A stretch of DNA of 6,175 nt, from assembly GCA_946886675.1 (NCBI GenBank), contig CAMPIZ010000111.1, positions 1-6,175 of the forward strand, read 5' to 3'. Below, in pieces: positions 1 to 5,878 of this stretch (position 1 is its first letter; each line of letters starts with the position of its first letter). Origin of the DNA: an uncultured Flavobacterium sp. GTDB lineage: Bacteria > Bacteroidota > Bacteroidia > Flavobacteriales > Flavobacteriaceae. The translations under genes and the position numbers were made by a program. The notes below the pieces were generated by a model, which had not been told where the DNA came from, ran no database searches, and worked only from the letters and a program-made list of their open reading frames with translations.

Positions 1-66
1 GAATTCTAACACTTCTACAAAAGTTAAACTTGATAGAAATATCTTTCATTTTCAGCGGTCTTCGGT

Positions 67-74
67 TAAATTTA
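67..74 (+). promoter_or_regulatory. Weak candidate Bacteroidota -7 element for the operon
   Basis: TAAATTTA matches seven of eight positions of the Bacteroidota sigma-A -7 consensus TAnnTTTG. No proper -33 TTG lies at the expected distance; the closest is TTTC at 44-47, 19 bases upstream. A second weaker candidate is TATCTTTC at 40-47. The element overlaps the left arm of the inverted repeat at 67-96. If it is real, transcription would start around 80 and leave a leader of roughly 20 bases. AT-rich DNA gives such matches by chance, so this is only a candidate. Confidence 0.22.
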
Positions 75-96
75 TAGTGCTATAAGCACTAATTTA
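67..96. repeat. Imperfect inverted repeat just upstream of the first gene
   Basis: The core is AGTGCT (76-81), spacer ATA (82-84), AGCACT (85-90). It extends by TAAATT (67-72) pairing with AATTTA (91-96), with a three-base bulge TAT on the left side. Twelve base pairs thus flank a three-base spacer. The right end is six bases before the Exo start codon. It could be an operator, a 5' leader hairpin limiting ribosome access, or the terminator of an upstream gene outside the window. The sequence does not decide between these. Confidence 0.6.
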
Positions 97-102
97 CCAA
101 GT

Positions 103-1137
103 ATGAAACAGCCCCTGCTGGCATTTAACGATAAAGGCATTTACTGTGCGCAGGCTAACGTATATCTTGACCCCTGGCGCCCGGTTACCAATGCTATTAT
201 TACCCACGGCCATAGCGATCACGCCCGCTGGGGGCACAAACAGTATATTACCCATCATTTTAATGTACCTATTATAAAACACCGCCTTGGCAGTGATATT
301 GTTGTTACCGGAAAAGACTGGAATGAAACCTTTACCATAAATGGTGTGAAATTTTCATTTCATCCTGCAGGCCACATTATAGGCAGTGCACAGGTAAGAG
401 TAGAATACAAGGGTGAGGTATGGGTGTTTACAGGAGATTATAAAACAGAGGATGACGGACTTTCTACCCCATATGAGGTGATTAAGTGCCACACATTTAT
501 TACAGAGTGTACTTTTGGCCTGCCGGCTTTTAAATGGCTCCCGCAACAGGAAGTAATGAACGATATTAATGGATGGTGGGCACAAAACAAAGCTGACGGA
601 AAAACATCGGTTTTGTTTGGCTATACATTGGGTAAAGCACAAAGGCTGCTTAAGCATCTTGACACCGGTATTGGTAAAATATATACTCATGGCGCTGTAG
701 AAAACATGACCGAAGTGCTGCGAAGTATGGTAGATTTACCCAAAACCACACTTATAACCCGGGAAACAAAAAAAGAAGAAATAGCTGGCAATATAGTGAT
801 TGCACCTCCCAGCGCGCATGGCAGTATTTGGATAAGAAAGATGGCGCCATTTGTAACAGGATCCGCCAGCGGATGGATGGCTTTTAGGGGAGCCAGGCGC
901 AGAAGGGCTATAGACAGAGGTTTTGTATTAAGCGACCATTGCGACTGGCAGGGACTATTGGAAAGCATTAAGGCTACCGGAGCAGAAAAGGTTATTTCCA
1001 CGCATGGTTATAGTGATATTTTTTCGGCATACCTCAGGGAGCAGGGTTATGATGCCCGCACTGAACATACACAATATGAAGGTGAAACGGATGAAACCGA
1101 AACAAAAGCAAACGATGCGGAAGGAGGGGAATCATGA
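103..1137 (+). CDS. Ligase-associated DNA exonuclease, metallo-beta-lactamase/beta-CASP family
   Basis: Predicted cytoplasmic zinc-dependent nuclease of 344 residues that would process DNA ends for the ligase encoded next to it. The metallo-beta-lactamase core shows H35-G-H37-S-D39-H40 (motif 2), H91 in AGHIIGSA (motif 3) and D112 in FTGDY (motif 4). The beta-CASP part shows E135 in ITECTFG (motif A), a LFGYTLGKAQRLL stretch near 171-183, H279 in SDHCDW (motif B) and H301 in STHGYS (motif C). The metal-binding set is therefore complete. The SDHCDW and short THG motifs are those of the ligase-associated branch rather than of RNase J or CPSF-73, so DNA is the expected substrate; this is inference from family and context. 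No signal peptide. The last 19 or so residues form an acidic, Thr-rich tail that looks like an extension. The start at 103 has no Shine-Dalgarno sequence, which is normal for a leading gene in Bacteroidota. The stop overlaps the ligase start by four bases. Confidence 0.93.
   Translation: MKQPLLAFNDKGIYCAQANVYLDPWRPVTNAIITHGHSDHARWGHKQYITHHFNVPIIKHRLGSDIVVTGKDWNETFTINGVKFSFHPAGHIIGSAQVRVEYKGEVWVFTGDYKTEDDGLSTPYEVIKCHTFITECTFGLPAFKWLPQQEVMNDINGWWAQNKADGKTSVLFGYTLGKAQRLLKHLDTGIGKIYTHGAVENMTEVLRSMVDLPKTTLITRETKKEEIAGNIVIAPPSAHGSIWIRKMAPFVTGSASGWMAFRGARRRRAIDRGFVLSDHCDWQGLLESIKATGAEKVISTHGYSDIFSAYLREQGYDARTEHTQYEGETDETETKANDAEGGES
1121..1129 (+). promoter_or_regulatory. Strong Shine-Dalgarno for the ligase, inside the Exo gene
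   Basis: AAGGAGGGG lies four bases before the ATG at 1134, and its AAGGAGG core (1121-1127) ends six bases before it. It is a near-perfect anti-SD match within the last codons of Exo, where it encodes part of the Glu-Gly-Gly-Glu-Ser end. It supports the 1134 start and suggests the ligase can be initiated independently as well as by coupling. Such a strong site is unusual if the host is Bacteroidota, where most genes lack one. Confidence 0.8.
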
Positions 1138-2738
1138 AAAATTTTGCCGAACTTATAAAAGCAATTGACAGCTCTAACAAGACCAATGTTAAAGTAGATG
1201 CGCTTACGGAATATTTTAGGCATGCAAGCGACACCGATAAGGTCTGGACAATTGCCATACTCTCGCACCGCCGCCCGCCACGCCCCGTTAACACCACACT
1301 TTTACGAATATGGGCAGCAGAACTGGCAGATATACCACTATGGCTATTTGAGGAGTCCTACCATATTGTTGGCGACCTTGCCGAAACTATCGCACTAGTT
1401 ATTCCTACTACAAATAATCAGTCAGACAAAAGCCTTACCGAGTTTGTAGAGGAAATGATAGCGCTGAAAAAGAAGCCCGACGAAGAGAAAAAAGAGTATC
1501 TGCACACAAACTGGCTGGCTCTAAATTATTATGAGCGTTTTGTATTTACCAAACTCATAACAGGCAGTTTCCGCATTGGGGTAAGCCAAAAGCTTATGAC
1601 TCGTGCCCTTGCAAAAGTTACCGGAATGGATGAAGATATCCTTGCGCACAAACTTATGGGCGACTGGGATCCTGCGACAATCAGTTTTAAAAAGCTGGTG
1701 CTTGATGAAAAGGCACAGGATTTTGCTTCAAAGCCTTATCCTTTTTACCTGGCCTATGCTATGGAAGGAGAGGTGAAAGAGTTAGGAGATCCGGACGAAT
1801 GGAGTGCAGAGCATAAATGGGATGGCATACGTTCGCAAACCATAATACGCAACGGCCAACTCTATGTATGGAGCCGGGGTGAAGAACTGGTTACAGATAA
1901 ATATCCGGAGTTTAACCTGTTCCTTGGTATTATTCCGGATGGGACTGTAATAGACGGTGAGATCCTGCCCTTTATTGATGGCGGTATTGGTTCGTTTAAT
2001 GACCTTCAAACGCGTATAGGCCGCAAAAATGTTTCGGCGGCATTGCTCAAAAAAACACCGGTCATTATTAAAGCCTATGATATACTGGAATGGCAGGGAG
2101 AAGATATCCGCAGTTATGCATACAGTGAAAGAAGAAAAATTCTTGAAGAGCTGTATGAGCAAATCAAAAGCTTTGGGCTTCCGCTGCACATTTCAGAGCG
2201 GGTACAATTTAATAGTTGGGATATTGCCCTGCACGAAAAAGAAAAAGCAAGGGAAATACGCAGTGAGGGCCTCATGTTTAAACGAAATGATTCGCCATAC
2301 CTCGTGGGGCGCAAAAAGGGCGACTGGTGGAAATGGAAACTTGACCCATATTCGGTAGATGCAGTGCTAACCTATGCAATGCGCGGGCACGGAAGGCGGT
2401 CTAACCTTTTTACCGATTATACTTTTGCCGTATGGCAGGAAAATGATGAGGGTGAAAAAGAACTGGTAACTTTTGCCAAAGCATATTCGGGACTTACAGA
2501 TGCCGAATTCCGCATGGTAGATGATTATATTAAAAAGAATACGCTGGAGCGTTTTGGCCCGGTGCGCAGTGTAACCCCAAAACTGGTTTTCGAAATTGGC
2601 TTTGAAGGTATTGCTTTATCCGGGAGGCATAAAAGCGGAGTAGCCACTCGTTTTCCACGTATATTACGCTGGAGGCATGATAAAACTATTGAAGAAGCCA
2701 ATACTATAGAAGATATAAAGAACATGATACCTAAATAA
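1134..2738 (+). CDS. ATP-dependent DNA ligase of the Exo/Lhr/MPE cassette
   Basis: Seals 5'-phosphate/3'-OH nicks using ATP through a lysyl-AMP intermediate; it is separate from the essential NAD-dependent LigA that bacteria normally use for replication. It has 534 residues, the usual size for this branch. An N-terminal helical DNA-binding domain spans about 1-205 and contains the conserved-looking GSFRIGVSQKLM segment. The nucleotidyltransferase domain spans about 205-402: motif I K228-W-D230-G231 (nucleophile K228), motif Ia R248 in WSRGEE, motif III D274-G-E276, motif IIIa YDIL at 315-318, motif IV E378-G-L-M-F-K383, motif V K400-W-K402. The C-terminal OB-fold (about 405-534) ends with RFPRILRWRHDK, where R512-W-R514-H-D516-K517 is motif VI. 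All catalytic residues are present. It overlaps Exo by ATGA and touches the helicase by TAATG, so translation is probably coupled on both sides. I infer a repair-specific role from the neighbours. No anomalies seen. Confidence 0.96.
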   Translation: MKNFAELIKAIDSSNKTNVKVDALTEYFRHASDTDKVWTIAILSHRRPPRPVNTTLLRIWAAELADIPLWLFEESYHIVGDLAETIALVIPTTNNQSDKSLTEFVEEMIALKKKPDEEKKEYLHTNWLALNYYERFVFTKLITGSFRIGVSQKLMTRALAKVTGMDEDILAHKLMGDWDPATISFKKLVLDEKAQDFASKPYPFYLAYAMEGEVKELGDPDEWSAEHKWDGIRSQTIIRNGQLYVWSRGEELVTDKYPEFNLFLGIIPDGTVIDGEILPFIDGGIGSFNDLQTRIGRKNVSAALLKKTPVIIKAYDILEWQGEDIRSYAYSERRKILEELYEQIKSFGLPLHISERVQFNSWDIALHEKEKAREIRSEGLMFKRNDSPYLVGRKKGDWWKWKLDPYSVDAVLTYAMRGHGRRSNLFTDYTFAVWQENDEGEKELVTFAKAYSGLTDAEFRMVDDYIKKNTLERFGPVRSVTPKLVFEIGFEGIALSGRHKSGVATRFPRILRWRHDKTIEEANTIEDIKNMIPK

Positions 2739-5197
2739 TGAACAGGGAGCAGCTTTTTGATATGGCCAACCAATGGTTTGAACAGAAAGGCTGGAAACCT
2801 TTTCCGTTTCAAACCCAAACCTGGACTGCCTTTTTGCAAGGAAAAAATGGACTACTGAATGCACCTACCGGAAGCGGAAAAACCTATGCCTTGTGGTTTC
2901 CTATTGTTCAACACTATATAAAAAGCAATCCTGCCTACAAAACAAAACATAAACCCGGACTAAAAGCTATATGGATAACCCCTTTAAGGGCATTATCTGT
3001 AGAGATTAAACAGGCTGCCGAAAGGGTTATAAACGACCTCGATATTAATCTTACCGTGGGCATACGCACAGGTGACACGTCTTCTTCTGAAAGGGCGAAA
3101 CAAAAAACAAAAATGCCGGACCTGCTTATTACCACTCCGGAAAGTATGCAGCTTATGCTGGCTTCAAAAGGCTATGATAAGTTATTTAAAAGCTGTTATG
3201 CAATAGTAGTAGACGAATGGCACGAACTCTTGGGCACCAAAAGAGGTGTACAGACAGAACTTGCACTTTCACGATTAAAAACAGTAGCGTCAAAAATCCG
3301 TATATGGGGCATTTCTGCAACTATAGGTAACCTGCAGCAGGCTATGGAAGTATTGTTAGGCCCTGATTCTGAAGCGTTGCAAAACGCGGTGATGATAAAG
3401 GCGCACAATCGTAAAACGATTAATGTAATGTCTGTAATTCCGGATAAGATGGATACTTATCCGTGGCGTGGACATATGGGACTTCATTTAATAGACGAGG
3501 TTGCTGCTATTATAAAAAAAAGCCGCACTACCCTGGTATTTACCAATGTAAGGGCACAGTGTGAAATATGGTATCAGGCACTGCTGGAAAAATATCCCGA
3601 ATTTGCAGGCGATATGGCCATGCACCATGGCAGTATAAGCCGGGAAACGCGGCAATGGGTTGAACAGGCAGTAAGAGACGAGCAGCTAAAGGCGGTAATA
3701 TGTACATCCAGCCTGGATCTGGGAGTAGATTTTGCACCCGTAGAAACAGTGGTACAAATTGGCGGGCCTAAAGGAGTGGCACGTTTTCTGCAGCGCGCGG
3801 GCAGAAGCGGCCACCGCCCGGGAGAAGAGAGTAACATTTATTTTCTTGCTACCCATGCGCTGGAACTGGTGGAAGCATCGGCACTGCGCAGGGCAGTACA
3901 GGAAATAGTTGTAGAAGACCGAATACCTTATCTTAACAGCTGGGATGTATTAGTGCAATACCTGGTAACGCTGGCAGTTTCAGACGGGTTTTATCCTAAA
4001 GACATTTATAAAGAAGTAAAAAACACTTTTTGCTATCAGGGCATTAGTGAGGAAGAGTGGATTTGGGTGCTCAATTTTATAACAAAAGGAAGCCAGAGCC
4101 TGCAGGCTTATGATGAGTTTAAGAAGGTTGAAATTGAGGAAGATGGGAAATATAAAGTAAACAGCCGTGCAATAGCATTGCGCCACCGCATGCAGATAGG
4201 TACTATTGTGGGAGATGCTGTAATGAATGTAAAATATTTAGGCGGTGGTTATGTAGGCAATATCGAAGAGTGGTTTATATCAAAACTTAATCCGGGAGAC
4301 GTTTTTATCTTTGCAGGAAAAAAACTGGAGCTTTACCGCACTAAAAATATGGAAGTACTGGTGCGTCGCGCAGATCCCGGTGCAAAAGCACAGCACGCCA
4401 GCTGGATGGGTGGCAGGATGACACTTTCTGCACAAATGAGTGAATTGCTGCGTGAGGAGCTATATGCTGCCAACACAAAAAAAATGTCGGATGAGCTAAA
4501 AGCGTTATCACCAATTTTTATAAGGCAGAGAAAAGAATCTATAGTCCCGGAACCGCATGAATTTTTAATAGAAACCTTTAAAACACGCGAGGGCTACCAT
4601 GCACTTTTTTATCCTTTTGAAGGCAGGTATGTGCATGAGGCGCTAGCCAGCTTGTTAGCATACCGCATAAGCCTGCTTTCGCCTATAACCTTTTCACTTG
4701 CTTATAACGATTATGGTTTTGAGCTTTTATCGGATAAGGAAATTAACATGCAGGAAGTACTGGATAACGATCTTTTTACACCGCGGCACCTGCATGCAGA
4801 TTTGCAGCAAAGTCTTAACGCTACCGAAATGGCAAGGCGTAAATTCCGTGACATAGCAGTTATTTCGGGGCTGGTTTTTACCGGATATCCCGGCAAAGTG
4901 GTGAAAACAAAACATCTGCAAAGCAGTGCACAGCTAATTTTTGAGGTATTCCGGGATTATGAACCGGAAAATCTTCTTTTTCAGCAGGCGTTCCGGGAAA
5001 CTTTTGAGCATCAGCTGGAAGAAGGACGCCTTATTATGGCACTGGAACGAATACAGCAGCAGGACATAGTATGGAAGCCCTGTAAAAAACCAACTCCTTT
5101 CAGTTTCCCAATAATAACCGACAGGCTGCGTGAAAGGCTTTCCAGTGAAACACTAGCAGAAAGAATTAAAAAAATGACCGCTTCATATATGAAGTAG
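2738..5197 (+). CDS. lhr: Ligase-associated DEXH-box helicase (Lhr-Core type)
   Basis: Superfamily 2 helicase of 819 residues; characterised Lhr-Core relatives are ssDNA-dependent ATPases that move 3' to 5' and unwind duplexes with a 3' loading strand. RecA1: Walker A A42-P-T-G-S-G-K48-T, motif Ia ITPLRAL (80-86), GDT (112-114), TTPES (132-136), DEWH box D159-E160-W161-H162, SAT 193-195. RecA2: motif IV LVFTN near 266-270, motif V C322-T-S-S-L-D-L-G-V-D-F332, motif VI Q352-R-A-G-R-S-G-H-R360. A winged-helix region follows (about 400-510), then a beta-rich domain with W556 in ASWMGGRM, possibly the base-stacking Trp of mycobacterial Lhr (inference). The DEAD/H-associated C-terminal region (about 580-790) includes HALFYPFEGR (621-630). 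The large C-terminal extension of full-length Lhr is absent, as usual for the cassette form. No Shine-Dalgarno precedes it; the first base of its ATG is the last base of the ligase stop (TAATG), so it probably relies on ribosomes finishing the ligase. Confidence 0.95.
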   Translation: MNREQLFDMANQWFEQKGWKPFPFQTQTWTAFLQGKNGLLNAPTGSGKTYALWFPIVQHYIKSNPAYKTKHKPGLKAIWITPLRALSVEIKQAAERVINDLDINLTVGIRTGDTSSSERAKQKTKMPDLLITTPESMQLMLASKGYDKLFKSCYAIVVDEWHELLGTKRGVQTELALSRLKTVASKIRIWGISATIGNLQQAMEVLLGPDSEALQNAVMIKAHNRKTINVMSVIPDKMDTYPWRGHMGLHLIDEVAAIIKKSRTTLVFTNVRAQCEIWYQALLEKYPEFAGDMAMHHGSISRETRQWVEQAVRDEQLKAVICTSSLDLGVDFAPVETVVQIGGPKGVARFLQRAGRSGHRPGEESNIYFLATHALELVEASALRRAVQEIVVEDRIPYLNSWDVLVQYLVTLAVSDGFYPKDIYKEVKNTFCYQGISEEEWIWVLNFITKGSQSLQAYDEFKKVEIEEDGKYKVNSRAIALRHRMQIGTIVGDAVMNVKYLGGGYVGNIEEWFISKLNPGDVFIFAGKKLELYRTKNMEVLVRRADPGAKAQHASWMGGRMTLSAQMSELLREELYAANTKKMSDELKALSPIFIRQRKESIVPEPHEFLIETFKTREGYHALFYPFEGRYVHEALASLLAYRISLLSPITFSLAYNDYGFELLSDKEINMQEVLDNDLFTPRHLHADLQQSLNATEMARRKFRDIAVISGLVFTGYPGKVVKTKHLQSSAQLIFEVFRDYEPENLLFQQAFRETFEHQLEEGRLIMALERIQQQDIVWKPCKKPTPFSFPIITDRLRERLSSETLAERIKKMTASYMK

Positions 5198-5201
5198 CGG
5201 T
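5177..5201 (+). promoter_or_regulatory. Hairpin spanning the helicase stop codon
   Basis: A perfect 14-base palindrome CTTCATATATGAAG (5181-5194) is enclosed by ACCG (5177-5180) and CGGT (5198-5201); only the stop codon TAG (5195-5197) is unpaired on the right side. It sits just before the Shine-Dalgarno of PdeM (5204). No T-run follows, so it is not a standard terminator. A role in translation coupling, mRNA processing or 3'-end protection is possible but unproven. Confidence 0.5.
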
Positions 5202-5203
5202 AA

Positions 5204-5213
5204 AGGAGAGGAA
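5204..5213 (+). promoter_or_regulatory. Strong Shine-Dalgarno for PdeM
   Basis: AGGAGAGGAA lies directly before the ATG at 5215, with the AGGAG core (5204-5208) six bases upstream of it. It fixes this start and, together with the 17-base gap after the helicase stop, suggests PdeM can be translated without direct coupling. Like the ligase site, it is stronger than expected for Bacteroidota. Confidence 0.75.
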
Positions 5214-5214
5214 T

Positions 5215-5874
5215 ATGACTTTAGAAACACAGATAAACAATAATACCTTTATACTGCATTGCACCGGCGCTTTATACTGGGTTAATAAGAAAATGCTCTT
5301 ACTCTCTGACGTACATCTAGGCAAAGTGTCTCATTTCCGCAAGCATGGTTCGGCCATACCCGGAAGGGCTATGCTGCAAAATTTTAGAAAACTGGATAGC
5401 GTTGTAAACTATTTCAGGCCGGAAGTAATCTGTTTCCTTGGCGACCTCTTTCACAGCACTCTTAATAACGAGTGGAATCTTTTCAGGGAATGGGTTAATC
5501 ACACACAATTACCTATGATTCTTGTGGCTGGCAACCATGATATTATTTCCCCTCATAAATATGAGGCACTTAACATAAAAATATATAGTGAATGGAATCT
5601 GAGTGGTTTTCTGCTTACCCACCACCCAGAAGAGAGAGAAGGTCTTTTTACAATTTCAGGACATATACACCCTGCCGTATTACTGGAGGGAATGGGAAGG
5701 CAGTTTTTAAAGCTCCCCTGCTTTTTCAGGTCGCCCCGCCAGTTAATACTTCCTGCGTTTGGCGAATTTACAGGCACTTATATAATGGAACCTACTGAGA
5801 CTGATGTAATTTATGCCATTACAAAAGAAGATGTAATTGCAATAAACAAAAAACCTTACGACAGAAAGCCGTAA
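5215..5874 (+). CDS. pdeM: Ligase-associated endonuclease PdeM (MPE), binuclear metallophosphoesterase
   Basis: Calcineurin-like metallophosphoesterase of 219 residues. The characterised relative from Pseudomonas putida is a Mn-dependent endonuclease that cuts single-stranded DNA, which is the expected role here. All five metal-site motifs are present in the right order: D32-V-H34 (LLLSDVHLGK), G76-D77-L-F-H80, G106-N107-H108-D109, H136 in LTHHPEE, and G149-H150-I-H152. The stretch HLGKVSHFRKHGSAIPG (34-50) is typical of the ligase-associated subfamily and separates it from SbcD/Mre11 nucleases, which are longer, and from general phosphodiesterases. Length is normal, with no signal peptide or membrane segment, so it should act in the cytoplasm. 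It is the last gene of the operon, 17 bases after the helicase stop. Its own stop TAA (5872-5874) lies in the right arm of a perfect hairpin. No anomalies in the catalytic core. Confidence 0.94.
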   Translation: MTLETQINNNTFILHCTGALYWVNKKMLLLSDVHLGKVSHFRKHGSAIPGRAMLQNFRKLDSVVNYFRPEVICFLGDLFHSTLNNEWNLFREWVNHTQLPMILVAGNHDIISPHKYEALNIKIYSEWNLSGFLLTHHPEEREGLFTISGHIHPAVLLEGMGRQFLKLPCFFRSPRQLILPAFGEFTGTYIMEPTETDVIYAITKEDVIAINKKPYDRKP

Positions 5875-5878
5875 GGTT
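5852..5878. terminator. Perfect hairpin over the PdeM stop codon, probable operon end
   Basis: AACCTTACG (5852-5860) and CGTAAGGTT (5870-5878) form a perfect nine-base-pair stem with a nine-base loop. The right arm carries the PdeM stop codon. On the + strand it is followed by CAAAAGAAAC, with no T-run, so it is a poor intrinsic terminator for this operon. On the - strand it is followed by the T-rich TTTTGTTTATT (complement of 5841-5851), which fits a terminator for transcription entering from the right better. It may work in both directions or as a 3'-end stabiliser. Confidence 0.45.

Noticed and set aside
1..84. Open + strand frame from base 2 to the TAA at 82-84, possibly the end of an upstream gene
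   Set aside because: Only 27 codons are visible, with low-complexity composition and no recognisable motif; another + frame is open almost as far. The upstream side cannot be judged from the window.
1..102. E. coli-type LexA box (CTG-N10-CAG) in the operon leader
   Set aside because: I looked for it because the operon is linked to DNA damage, and found no matching dyad; the repeat at 67-96 has a different sequence and spacing.
355..1001. Two - strand ORFs of 111 and 104 codons opposite the Exo gene
   Set aside because: They are opposite an intact, motif-rich gene, have no recognisable protein features, and are Cys/Ser/Leu-rich as expected of antisense translation.
2029..2358. 109-codon ORF on the + strand within the ligase gene
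   Set aside because: It lies wholly inside the ligase in another frame. The ligase frame carries catalytic motifs IIIa, IV and part of V over the same bases, so this is a shadow.
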